A stretch of DNA of 64,000 bases, from positions 1-64,000 of the forward strand of contig CAMWTP010000009.1 in NCBI GenBank assembly GCA_947177165.1, in the 5' to 3' direction. The stretch is from an uncultured Lachnospiraceae bacterium (lineage in GTDB: Bacteria; Bacillota; Clostridia; Lachnospirales; Lachnospiraceae). Within the stretch, counting starts at the first letter, position 1. Each line of letters begins with the position of its first letter. Shown piece by piece: positions 1 to 8,473 of this stretch. The position numbers and the translations under genes were made by a program. Below the pieces are notes generated by a model. It was not told the origin of the DNA. It was given only the letters and a program-made list of their open reading frames with translations, and made no database searches.

Positions 1-69
1 CAAAATGATTGTTATGAAATTGTATTTCCATTCTTTGCGGATATAGTAAAACATATTTATGTTTTTCAT
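1..69 (-). CDS. ABC transporter, N-terminal fragment cut by window edge
   Basis: Only the first 23 codons are inside the window. The peptide begins MKNINMFYYIRKEWKYNF, and from its second Met it matches the start of the ABC transporter just upstream on the same strand (MLYYIRKEWKNNF). It is therefore the first part of a second, paralogous exporter half. The start at 69 is preferred over the internal ATG at 54 because GGAAGGAAA lies at 85-77, seven bases before it. The gap to the stop of the upstream gene is only 21 bp, so the two are almost certainly one operon and may form a heterodimer. Nothing can be said about the rest of the protein. Confidence 0.75.
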   Translation of the reverse strand, partial: MKNINMFYYIRKEWKYNFITIIL

Positions 70-90
70 GTTTGTGTTTCCTTCCGTGGT

Positions 91-1680
91 TTACTGGAAA
101 CCAAGATCGTATACTTTTGTAAATTGTTTCTTACGCTCATCGGACAGGTGATGGCTGATCAACAGCAGGGTAAGGTCAGGGTTGGCAAGCAGGTGTTCCT
201 CCACGATGTCAGCATTTGCCTGATCCAGGGCGCTGGTTCCCTCATCTACCAGCAGGATCTGGCATCCGTGGATCAGTGCTCTTGCGATGGCGACGCGCTG
301 CTTCTGTCCGCCGGAGAGGGCACTGCCATTCTCGCCAACTGTGGTGTCCAGTCCATCACTCATATGTTCCAGATCCGCGGAAAGAGCGCTGTTTTTTACT
401 GCCTCAGCAAGTTGGGCATCTGTGAAATCGTCCCCCAGGGTGATGTTATCCCGGATCGTGGTATTGAAGAGATACACGTCCTGCTCGATATAGCTGATCT
501 GCCGCTGCGTCTGCTCCACATTCAGTTCCTTTGCGTCTTTGCCGCCGAACAGGATCGTTCCGCTGTAATCTGTGAGCCAGCCAAGGAGAAGCTTGAGAAG
601 CGTCGACTTGCCGCAGCCAGACGGACCGGTCAAGGCGTATTTTCCGCCTTTTTGAACCTCCAGGGATACATGATTCAAAACCTCTTTCTCCCCATAATGA
701 AACGAGATGTCTTCCATCGTAATAGGCAGAATGGGTACAAAGGCATGATCAGTCCGCTGATAGCTGTGTGCTGTGATCTTGTCAAAATAAGGTTTCGACG
801 CTGCGATCGAAAGCGTACTCGCAGCAAGTTCTCCAAGAGAATTGCTCAATCTGCCGATGATGTTGCCCGTGCCCACTATGGCGCCGGGGAAAACGGATCC
901 TTTGATGACCAGCATCCCCAGCCATACATTCGTCAGCATTTGGCATATAAGATTAACACCATTGACAGCAGCGCCCGTAAACGCCGTCATAGAACTCAGC
1001 CTGAACTTGGGTTTTTCAATGCCATCACTTCCCTCACTGATCCCATTGATAAAGCGCTCCTTTTTTCCAAACAGGCTTAACACGTCAAATCCTTCGGTTG
1101 CATCCTTGATGTGGCTGAGTCCTTCTGCCTGCTCGACGGTGCAGGCGGAACCGATCGATTTCATTTTTTTGTCAAACATCTTAGGAGCCGCGATCATCAG
1201 CAATGCATTGACCGCAGCAGCGATGAGAAAGGTCCAGTGTACTGTGATCAATGCGAAAATACTCAAAACGATGCCGCTTACATATTCTATACACTGATAG
1301 AACGGCATCCACGCCAGGCGTTCGATCCGCTCAATATCATTCGAGAACTGTGAGATCAGTTCTCCTGTATCAAGTTTATGGAAATCTTCGTATTTTTTTT
1401 CAGCCATTGTGGCAGCAAGATCCCGCCGCACAGCATTATTCATAAATCGGATCGCCCTTGATCGAAAATAAGTTCCAATCCCCTCAAACAGTAAGCCGAG
1501 AAGCCAGCAGCATAACGAGATCACATTGATCACTAAAAATCTGCTCAAGTTCAAATCGATGATGCTCTGCGCCGACTGCATAGACAGCAGATTGGTGCCG
1601 ATCTGCAGTGCTACACATACAATGGTCAGAATGATTGTAACAAAGTTATTTTTCCATTCTTTGCGGATATAGTAAAGCAT
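91..1680 (-). CDS. ABC transporter, fused permease and ATPase (exporter half)
   Basis: This is a 529-aa half-transporter of the exporter type. The N-terminal part (about 1-300) is a six-helix membrane domain, and the C-terminal part is an ATPase with Walker A GPSGCGKST near residue 353, signature LSGGQKQR near 456, Walker B ILLVDEGTSALD near 476 and an H-loop LLISHH. The D-loop region reads DEGTSALD where DEPTSALD is usual. A GGAGACA ribosome site precedes the start. It is followed within 21 bp by a paralogue and preceded by an ECF sigma factor gene on the same strand. Such pairs usually export peptides, drugs or lipids, but the substrate cannot be read from sequence. Confidence 0.88.
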   Translation of the reverse strand: MLYYIRKEWKNNFVTIILTIVCVALQIGTNLLSMQSAQSIIDLNLSRFLVINVISLCCWLLGLLFEGIGTYFRSRAIRFMNNAVRRDLAATMAEKKYEDFHKLDTGELISQFSNDIERIERLAWMPFYQCIEYVSGIVLSIFALITVHWTFLIAAAVNALLMIAAPKMFDKKMKSIGSACTVEQAEGLSHIKDATEGFDVLSLFGKKERFINGISEGSDGIEKPKFRLSSMTAFTGAAVNGVNLICQMLTNVWLGMLVIKGSVFPGAIVGTGNIIGRLSNSLGELAASTLSIAASKPYFDKITAHSYQRTDHAFVPILPITMEDISFHYGEKEVLNHVSLEVQKGGKYALTGPSGCGKSTLLKLLLGWLTDYSGTILFGGKDAKELNVEQTQRQISYIEQDVYLFNTTIRDNITLGDDFTDAQLAEAVKNSALSADLEHMSDGLDTTVGENGSALSGGQKQRVAIARALIHGCQILLVDEGTSALDQANADIVEEHLLANPDLTLLLISHHLSDERKKQFTKVYDLGFQ

Positions 1681-1725
1681 ATTGTCTCCTTATCTCATAA
1701 ATGGTAGTGAACATACGTTTTTTTG

Positions 1726-3351
1726 TTATTTCTCCACACTCATCCAACAGCCTTCCGCACCGATACCATTTTCCGGCGGAATTAAAATGTTTCTCCCGAT
1801 CAGGGTTTCAACCACGTTGTCAAGCACTGGTACGTTAGCCAGTCTGTTAAAAAAACTCCACTCTGCAAGCAAATGCTCTGGAACAGTCTTACGAATCATA
1901 CTGGCGATCTTCTCCGCAACTTTTCTGGCCTCTGTATCGAAGCATCCATCATTCAGTTTTCTGCTCAATGAAAACAGGCTTTTCTGATCCTTCATATCAC
2001 TGACAAGAATCTTCGTGTAAAGCATCCCACCCTCACGATATAGATAGCCACAATCAATCGCTTTTGCAGCATGTTCCTTCTCACTCTCTGAAAGACAATT
2101 CAGCTCCAGCCCATCAATTGCACGCAATGCCAGCTGAATCTGGGCATCTGTTGCAATATTTAAGCCACAATGGAAGTGCTTTTTAATCCGTGTAATATAA
2201 ATATTTTCCAAATGAATTTTTGTATATCCACACACATTTTCCGCGTCGACACTATCCCAGCCTCCTCCATAGCGCTTCCCGTTATCAACATACCCATACA
2301 CACTGAACGGGCGGTCAATTTTACCTGCATCTGCAAAATACCTGTCTCTCAGGATTCCTTCAACATGATCCGAAAAAACATACGATATCGCAAAGATCTG
2401 CTGCCACAAAATCAAGTTCAGATCAACCTTTTTATTCAGATAGGGAAACGCCAGATACGCTTCCTTATGTTTATCAATAAAATCACAGATAATGTCACAA
2501 ATATGGGGAAGCTGTTCCAGATAGAGATTCTGTGCCTTTTCAATCGTCTCCCGGTCAAGCAGGATGAAATTGATCGCAAATTTCCCGTTGTCCAGTTTTC
2601 TGAGAAGTCCATATTTGCCGTTTTCACCTGCGGCAAGAATCTCCAGCTCCTCCTCCACATACACTGTCGGCACATTTAATTCGCCCGCAATCTCACCTGC
2701 GCTCATCGGCTTTTTATGACAGAGCCAGACAACATGCTTTGAGAACTGTCTTGTACAAACGTTTCTCGGATCACTCCAATCGGGATTTCCGCCTCCCCAT
2801 ATAACGTATTCAATTTTATCAAGCGCTACCGGCTTATTATAAGTTTCATTCATCTCATCTACCTCACTTCTGACTTTTTTTCTTGCTGAAAACAATCTCT
2901 GACGAATAGCAGTCTCACTTGTATTCTGAAGCTTTGCAATCTCCGCGGTTGACAATCCGTCTATGTAGAACAAAATCATGACCTCGCGGTAGGCCTTTGT
3001 CAAAAAAGCAATCCGGCGATACACTGCACGGAGCAGCTCATCGCTGTCATCCTCCTGTTCCGGCTCAGCGATCAGAGAAAATACCGTATCTGAATTTCCT
3101 TCATAGAACACAGCGGAATGACGCTTCCTGCGCTCTAAAAAATCCGCGTACACATTGCGTGCGATTCTCCATATAAATGGATACAGATCCTCGATGCTGC
3201 CCTCCGCATGAGCCGTTTTTACCAGCTCAAAGATGATATCAGAACACAGCTCCTGCGCCTCGTGGCTGTCATTTGTCCTGGCATAGCAGAATCCAAAAAG
3301 CTTTTCCAGCAACGCGTCATCCATTACTTTCAACAATTCATTTTTTTTCAT
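1726..3351 (-). CDS. ECF-type sigma-70 factor with long C-terminal extension
   Basis: The first 180 residues are an ECF sigma factor: region 2 (FGFCYARTNDSHEAQELCSD, then FIWRIARNVYADFLERRKR) and region 4 with a helix-turn-helix (GLSTAEIAKLQNTSETAIRQRL). About 360 further residues follow, which ordinary ECF factors of about 180 aa lack. The extension opens with a probable winged-helix segment (MSAGEIAGELNVPTVYVEEELEIL) and then an unrecognised mixed domain with WDSVDAENVCGYTKIH. An in-frame ATG exists at 3369, but GGGAAG at ten bases supports 3351. The gene lies 45 bp upstream of tandem ABC exporters on the same strand. The extension may be a built-in sensor that replaces an anti-sigma factor; this is inference. 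Confidence 0.82.
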   Translation of the reverse strand: MKKNELLKVMDDALLEKLFGFCYARTNDSHEAQELCSDIIFELVKTAHAEGSIEDLYPFIWRIARNVYADFLERRKRHSAVFYEGNSDTVFSLIAEPEQEDDSDELLRAVYRRIAFLTKAYREVMILFYIDGLSTAEIAKLQNTSETAIRQRLFSARKKVRSEVDEMNETYNKPVALDKIEYVIWGGGNPDWSDPRNVCTRQFSKHVVWLCHKKPMSAGEIAGELNVPTVYVEEELEILAAGENGKYGLLRKLDNGKFAINFILLDRETIEKAQNLYLEQLPHICDIICDFIDKHKEAYLAFPYLNKKVDLNLILWQQIFAISYVFSDHVEGILRDRYFADAGKIDRPFSVYGYVDNGKRYGGGWDSVDAENVCGYTKIHLENIYITRIKKHFHCGLNIATDAQIQLALRAIDGLELNCLSESEKEHAAKAIDCGYLYREGGMLYTKILVSDMKDQKSLFSLSRKLNDGCFDTEARKVAEKIASMIRKTVPEHLLAEWSFFNRLANVPVLDNVVETLIGRNILIPPENGIGAEGCWMSVEK

Positions 3352-3441
3352 ATTCAATACACTTCCCATTGATCAATGTTGTACCTATATAGTCTCCATG
3401 CGCATTAAAATGTTAGGCACTTTTCAAAAAAATTACCAAAA

Positions 3442-3488
3442 AAACTCTTTTTTGATAAAATTCGCGGATTCATATCAAAAAAGAGTTT
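3442..3488 (-). terminator. Rho-independent terminator downstream of the helical-repeat gene
   Basis: Perfect 15-bp inverted repeat (AAACTCTTTTTTGAT at 3442-3456, its complement at 3474-3488) with a 17-nt loop. Read on the minus strand the second arm runs into a TTTTTTT tract, so it terminates the gene ending at 3496 and insulates the sigma factor gene. Confidence 0.75.
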
Positions 3489-3495
3489 ACGGTAT

Positions 3496-5268
3496 CTAAA
3501 TCAATTCCTTTTTCACCCATGTCTCAAACCCGCCGACATCAAACCAGCTGTTTTTTTCCTGTTTTGCGTAGTCGATAATGGACTGCGCTTCGGCGCGTCT
3601 GTAGTGATTGTCTCCGGGGCAGCTTAGCACGAATTCCTTTATCCCGAGAGAATAGTAGTTGTTTTTCTTATGATTTTTATAATAATCGAGCGCCAGCCCC
3701 GGGATGTTCTGCAGTCCGCATTTTTCGATGTAACGCAGTTGAAACTCAGGGCGGTCAGAGCGCACACATTTTTTGCAAAAATAAGCGCCTAGTTTCTGGC
3801 AGTATTCCGTATCATCGGGGTCGATCCAGTGCGACAAAACAGTATCCGAAAAGCTTTTGTCATATTTGATCAGCAGATCGGTAATTGTCGACTTGACTGG
3901 CTGTCTGATTTCAGCATTGATTTCTATCAAGTCGTCATTGATCCAGTCATTGTGAAGCTGTGAGAGGTAATAGGCACCATCTTTGAATCGGATAAACCGC
4001 AATACAGTGAACAGGTCATTGTGCAGTCCGGTGCTGTTTTTTCCATAGAAGGAAGCTCTTAACTGTATTTCAAGCCACTCAGAGCAGTCCTCGTTTCCCA
4101 GAAGCTTTGCTATGAGTTCCGCATAGAAGTATTTCCCTTTTGATTTGGAAGTGTGGTTCAGTTCTATCGCAAGCTTTCTCAAGCTTTCGTCACGCGTTGC
4201 GGCAATGGAATTTCCAAGGTGCATGTGCAGGAACATCATATCATTTTCAGGGCAAAATTCCCGGTAGAGCTGTTCAATTTCCGTGCCGCATTTACCGGAC
4301 ATCGCGGCTGTAATCGAATTGCTGTCAATCTTTGCTTTCAGCTTTGCCTTTGGAAGCTGCGAGAACGTGATGTTTTCCTCGTTCAGGATTTTGTTGATGA
4401 GTCGTGCTGTGAGGCGGCCCGACCAGATTGTGGTGATGCTGCGCATGAGGTTTAAAATATATACAGGCTCTTTTTCGGCAAATTCCTCAAAGTAGATGCG
4501 GCTCTTTTCATTTTCCATACAGCCCAGCGCGCAGAATGCGGCATCTCTTATCCTGCCTTTTTCGGTTTGCGTCAATTCGATCAGCAGCTCGGTATTGTTC
4601 TCGTCAAAGCGCAGGGAATAGATCAGCAGTCTGCGAATATCCTTTTCGGAATGCGGGAGCTGTTCGAGATAGAAAGCGTTCTCGTCCTTTCCGCCGATTG
4701 TCTCTATGATGTGGAGCCGCCGCTGCATTTCTTTTTTTCCTTTGGGATCAAAATCCTTTTTCAGCATGGGCAGAACCGTTTGGCCCATGTTTTTCAGAAT
4801 GATGACAGCAGTGTCTGCCAGGCCGGCCGACATTCCCAGAGCCGCCTTCAGATAGGGCATGACTCTGTAATCGCGGAATATTTCCGGGGCTGCGTTGAGA
4901 TTTCCGTCCTTTTTGCCTGTAAACGCGTTGATTACAACCGATAATTCTGAATAGGGCGTATTTACAATCCCGGCAGGACTTTCGGAGAGGTCGAGCGGTT
5001 CAGGTACGCCCGCAGTTTCTACCGTTCCCAGGGTTGTGATAACGGAGTCAACGAGCGTTATCGTGTCGAGCAATTCTCTGGGAGAGTTGTTTTGTAAGAG
5101 CGTTTTTGTCATTTCATATATTTTGGCAAATACGGGCGAAGCACAGGACAGCGGAGCGAAGTTCTCCAGCGCCTTTTTCAGGCGAAAGTCCTCCGAAAGC
5201 AGGTTCGTTCCAGCAATAGCCGCTGCGCGGAGCCGTGTTCTGAGTTCATAGACGGGTGTGGTATCCAT
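3496..5268 (-). CDS. Conserved protein of unknown function, helical (HEAT-like) repeats
   Basis: A 590-aa soluble protein with no signal peptide or membrane segment. It is rich in paired amphipathic helices with HEAT-like spacing (for example RRLLIYSLRFDENNTELLIEL followed by DAAFCALGCMENEKSRIYFEE), which suggests a scaffold rather than an enzyme. The N-terminus (YELRTRLRAAAIAGTNLLSEDFRLKKA) resembles proteins I associate with MoxR-ATPase/von Willebrand A gene clusters, but none of those partners is here. The start is set by AAGGAGG seven bases before the ATG. It is a single-gene unit with its own terminator. The function is unknown and the HEAT assignment is by eye. Confidence 0.7.
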   Translation of the reverse strand: MDTTPVYELRTRLRAAAIAGTNLLSEDFRLKKALENFAPLSCASPVFAKIYEMTKTLLQNNSPRELLDTITLVDSVITTLGTVETAGVPEPLDLSESPAGIVNTPYSELSVVINAFTGKKDGNLNAAPEIFRDYRVMPYLKAALGMSAGLADTAVIILKNMGQTVLPMLKKDFDPKGKKEMQRRLHIIETIGGKDENAFYLEQLPHSEKDIRRLLIYSLRFDENNTELLIELTQTEKGRIRDAAFCALGCMENEKSRIYFEEFAEKEPVYILNLMRSITTIWSGRLTARLINKILNEENITFSQLPKAKLKAKIDSNSITAAMSGKCGTEIEQLYREFCPENDMMFLHMHLGNSIAATRDESLRKLAIELNHTSKSKGKYFYAELIAKLLGNEDCSEWLEIQLRASFYGKNSTGLHNDLFTVLRFIRFKDGAYYLSQLHNDWINDDLIEINAEIRQPVKSTITDLLIKYDKSFSDTVLSHWIDPDDTEYCQKLGAYFCKKCVRSDRPEFQLRYIEKCGLQNIPGLALDYYKNHKKNNYYSLGIKEFVLSCPGDNHYRRAEAQSIIDYAKQEKNSWFDVGGFETWVKKELI

Positions 5269-5301
5269 AAAAACCTCCTTGGTGGTGTTGCGTTGAATTA
5301 T

Positions 5302-5310
5302 AGTATATCA
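5302..5310 (-). promoter_or_regulatory. Possible extended -10 promoter for the helical-repeat gene
   Basis: On the minus strand TGA-TATACT forms an extended -10 box about 35 bp upstream of the start at 5268. No convincing -35 box is visible. Confidence 0.35.
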
Positions 5311-5476
5311 CAGTTGGGGGGTTTTGTGTGCTTTATTGTGGAGATTGTCCTATTTCATATTCTAATGAAAATTATTGCTTTTTCAATATAAATACTGCAT
5401 AATAAGATAGATATATAGGTAATAAACAGTTGAACCATGAAAAAGTCGAGAGATTTTAAAGAAGGTAGAAAAGCAT

Positions 5477-5676
5477 ATGATACAGCCAGATAAAGTGAGA
5501 ACAGAAGCAAATTGGGAGGTTGTAAGCCAGATAGCTGCAAAAAATATCCGAATACCGATCAGCCTGAGAGACTATCAAGCTTGCTGAGTATATTAGATAC
5601 GATTGAAATATGTCCGGTGGCTTTTGAAATATTTGAGAGATTAAAGCAGGAATATGGATTTAGAACACGCAGATAA
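5477..5676 (+). pseudogene. Frameshifted coding remnant
   Basis: From the ATG at 5477 a frame reads MIQPDKVRTEANWEVVSQ and continues to a stop in DYQAC. A second frame, shifted by one base, takes over at about 5578 (SLLSILDTIEICPVAFEIFE) and stops at 5676. Both halves look protein-like and abut, which suggests one small gene broken by a frameshift or deletion. I do not recognise the family. The surrounding 5282-5734 stretch otherwise holds no gene. Confidence 0.35.
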
Positions 5677-5734
5677 ATTATTTAATGAATGTCAGAAAAT
5701 TGTGTGTGGTGAATATATAATGGAGATGGGCAGG

Positions 5735-7135
5735 ATGAATTTAAAAGATATTATTGGTGAGACAACGGATTATGATAAAAAACTTGCATTGGAAGTGAAA
5801 AAGCCAAAAAGTTGGTGCAAAAGTGTCAGCGCTTTTGCAAATGGCGTTGGTGGAACCTTGATATTTGGCATCTCGAATGATAATGAAGTAAGAGGGCTTT
5901 TGGACGCAGAGAAAGATGCAGAGATTATCAGTGAGCAGATAAAGACACGTCTTGATCCAGTTCCGGAATTTCATCTTAGTTTTTATAGAACGGAAGATGA
6001 TAAGACATTGATTTTGTTAAACATTCGACGGGGGGAGGAAACTCCGTATTATTATTTGGCAGATGGTGTAATGGAAGCATATGTCCGCATGGGGAATGAG
6101 AGCGTAAAAGCAGATGCAACAGAATTAAAGAGATTGGTGCTGCGTGGAAAAAATTCATCCTATGATGTGCTGGGTACAACCTACAGTGTATCGGATTATG
6201 CGTTCAGCAAATTACGTGAGCGGTATAAAGCATGGACAGGAGAAAGCCTTGAAGATAAAGAGCTGGTGTCATTTGGTTTAGTGGATGATAAGGGGAAACT
6301 TACAAATGCCGGAGCATTGTTGGCAGATGATTCGCCTATCAGATGGTCAAGGGTTTTCTGTACAAGATGGAATGGATTGGATAAGGGTGGCGGCATTATG
6401 GATGCTCTTGATGATGCGGAATATTCAGGAAGTTTAATCAGTCTTTTGAATGAAGGAGCAGCATTTATCAAACGAAATATGAAAACAATGTGGAAAAAGA
6501 CAGCCAATTCAAGAATCGATATGCCGGAATATTGTGAACGGAGTTATTTTGAAGCTCTGGTCAATGCATTAGTGCATCGTGACTATTTGGTAAATGGCAG
6601 TGAAGTCCATATAGATATGTTTGACGATCGGATGGTGATATACTCGCCCGGAGGAATGCCTGACGGCACCTTGATACAGGAACGGGTTATAGATGCAATT
6701 CCTTCGACAAGGAGAAATCCTGTTTTGGCAGATGTGTTTCAACGATTAGGATATATGGAACGTAAGGGCAGTGGACTGACAAAGATAATAAATGCATACA
6801 AAAATGCAAATAATTATGATGAAAGTAAAGCGCCGCAGTTTATCTCATCAAGAGTAGAATTTACAGTTATATTGAAAAATTTGAATTATAGGGAGAACAG
6901 AGATGATAAAAGCGAAAGAAATGATGTTTCACAAGCAGTTGAAGAATATGTACAATGTACAGAAGAAGTATTTCTGAATACTTTGCGTAAAAATCCGTAT
7001 ATTTCAAGAAAAGAATTGTCAAGGTTGTTAATGATTTCAGAAGATGGCGTAAAATATCAGCTGAAAAAATTAAAAAATAAAGGATTAATCGAGCATATAG
7101 GTGCTCCACGGGGAGGCTATTGGGAAGTAAAATGA
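5735..7135 (+). CDS. AlbA_2/RecG-like putative DNA-binding regulator
   Basis: This belongs to the family annotated as ATP-dependent DNA helicase RecG-like or AlbA_2-domain transcriptional regulators, which do not contain a helicase. The N-terminal AlbA_2 domain (VSAFANGVGGTLIFGISND) is followed by a GHKL-like ATPase segment (FEALVNALVHRDYLV, then MVIYSPGGMPDG) and a C-terminal winged helix (ISRKELSRLLMISEDGVKYQL). A longer frame opens at 5654, but the family usually begins at MNLKDIIGE and GGAG lies nine bases before 5735, giving 466 aa. Coding remnants lie on both sides, so this is an unstable accessory site. Target genes are unknown. Confidence 0.75.
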   Translation: MNLKDIIGETTDYDKKLALEVKKPKSWCKSVSAFANGVGGTLIFGISNDNEVRGLLDAEKDAEIISEQIKTRLDPVPEFHLSFYRTEDDKTLILLNIRRGEETPYYYLADGVMEAYVRMGNESVKADATELKRLVLRGKNSSYDVLGTTYSVSDYAFSKLRERYKAWTGESLEDKELVSFGLVDDKGKLTNAGALLADDSPIRWSRVFCTRWNGLDKGGGIMDALDDAEYSGSLISLLNEGAAFIKRNMKTMWKKTANSRIDMPEYCERSYFEALVNALVHRDYLVNGSEVHIDMFDDRMVIYSPGGMPDGTLIQERVIDAIPSTRRNPVLADVFQRLGYMERKGSGLTKIINAYKNANNYDESKAPQFISSRVEFTVILKNLNYRENRDDKSERNDVSQAVEEYVQCTEEVFLNTLRKNPYISRKELSRLLMISEDGVKYQLKKLKNKGLIEHIGAPRGGYWEVK

Positions 7136-7348
7136 TTTTGGATATTGTATCCCCAATTACCCCAAAACTACCCCAAAAGTGTTCCGAAATTACCCCAAAA
7201 TGTCTATGGTGTCAAGCAAAGTGGTGGAATCCGGATGGCGGGGAAGAACCAGCCAAAAGCAGCCGGAGGAAAACGAAGTACCGCTTTGAGAAGAAAAGGT
7301 AGTTAGGTTTAAACTCAGACCGGACAGGGAGAAAACTGCTATCAGTCT

Positions 7349-7528
7349 ATGTTTGACATTGGCAGGGAGACTGACATTTGGGTGTATGAGGATTCACAGA
7401 TGTTTGCGAATGAGGAGGCAGATGAATGTACAGGTCAGTTTCTGGATGTCAGGACGGGCAGTATTGTTACAGTTGGTGACGGCAGAGGTTTTGATTATTG
7501 GGTAGATATGGATTATAATCAAAGGTAG
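7349..7528 (+). pseudogene. Probable C-terminal coding fragment (59 codons)
   Basis: An open frame from ATG 7349 to TAG 7528 reads as plausible protein (ETDIWVYEDSQMFANEEADE, then RTGSIVTVGDGRGFDYWVDM). There is no ribosome site, and the same frame is protein-like for a dozen codons upstream before a stop, so it looks like the 3' end of a decayed gene. The family is not recognised. Confidence 0.35.
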
Positions 7529-7553
7529 CAAAAGCGTGGTATAATCTGCGCGG

Positions 7554-7706
7554 GTGTTATGGGTTTCCAAGACCGACGAGGAGCGCATTCAGAGTATTCC
7601 ATCGGTATTGGAGGCCAAAACGGCGTGGATTGTGTTGGAGAAGATTGGCGTCACTTTGAAAACTGTGACATTGAGAAAGACAGGGGGCCAGTCGTTTACT
7701 GTCTGA
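7554..7706 (+). pseudogene. Second coding remnant (about 50 codons)
   Basis: The frame from 7554 to the TGA at 7704-7706 has strong coding character (LWVSKTDEERIQSIPSVLEA, then IVLEKIGVTLKTVTLRKTGG) but no start codon context and a stop codon just upstream. Together with 7349-7528 it makes 7136-7837 a graveyard of gene fragments. The first part of that stretch also holds three copies of TACCCCAAAA (7150-7200). Confidence 0.35.
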
Positions 7707-7837
7707 TTGAATGTCTGAATGGAAAAAATGATTTACATATGGCGTGTCAGATAGTATACTTATAACAACTGCATTGTCAGATTTACTTTGTTTATATAGT
7801 GGACGGGCAGAAATTGATAGAATACGGAGGAAAGAGG

Positions 7838-8431
7838 ATGGGATTATTTTTGCAGGCGGCGATCTTGCCAGGGTGTAAGGAAGCAGATGCAAGGGCTGCG
7901 GTAACGGCTGTTGCGGAGAAATATTCCAGCTCATTTGACGAGCTGGCGAAGGGAGATTCCGCAGAAGATCATATGATAATTTCGGATTTAATTCCGGATG
8001 AATGTCAATACATAGAGAATGCCAACGGTGTGAGCATTTTGTTCAATGCGGGCTGCATTGGTTATGATTCTCTTGCAAAAGCGCTGTCTGGGGAGTATGG
8101 GAAAGCAGTTTTGCTTTTATACATATATGATGGAGATTATTGGGGGTATTGGTTATATGATAAGGGGGGATTCATTGACCAGTTTAATCCAATGCCGGAT
8201 TATTTTGGGGAAGTGTCGGAGGATGTGATACAGAAATCAAAAGGAAACGCGGAAATCATTGCTAAGTATTTTCAGGTAGAGAAGGCTTCCATTGAAAAGT
8301 ACCTTGTGCATTGGTCAGAGGAAACGATGGACGAAAAAGCCTGTGAAGATGACGAGTTTGGATATGAAGACTGGCAGATGGCTGATTTTATGCGGAAATT
8401 AGGATATCCGTATCAATTTGATGAGGAATAG
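7838..8431 (+). CDS. Hypothetical acidic protein
   Basis: This encodes 197 aa with no signal peptide or membrane segment, rich in Asp and Glu, with a C-terminal tail of acidic and aromatic residues (CEDDEFGYEDWQMADFMRKL). An aromatic core (LLLYIYDGDYWGYWLYDKGG) is striking. The longer frame opens at a GTG (7799), but GGAGG seven bases before the ATG at 7838 fixes the start. Small acidic proteins beside gene debris are often immunity proteins of polymorphic toxins; that is a guess from size, composition and context, and no toxin is visible. I do not recognise the family. Confidence 0.65.
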   Translation: MGLFLQAAILPGCKEADARAAVTAVAEKYSSSFDELAKGDSAEDHMIISDLIPDECQYIENANGVSILFNAGCIGYDSLAKALSGEYGKAVLLLYIYDGDYWGYWLYDKGGFIDQFNPMPDYFGEVSEDVIQKSKGNAEIIAKYFQVEKASIEKYLVHWSEETMDEKACEDDEFGYEDWQMADFMRKLGYPYQFDEE

Positions 8432-8473
8432 GCGAGGAATAATTGAAGGGGGGAGGGGAGAAATCCCCATAAA

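Noticed and set aside
124..1080. 318-aa open frame on the plus strand
   Set aside because: It is antisense to the ABC transporter, whose motifs and ribosome site are clear; the plus-strand product is basic, Cys-rich and without recognisable domains.
5355..5540. 61-aa hydrophobic minus-strand frame
   Set aside because: No ribosome site; it overlaps the plus-strand coding remnant and the AT-rich intergenic DNA easily gives such frames.
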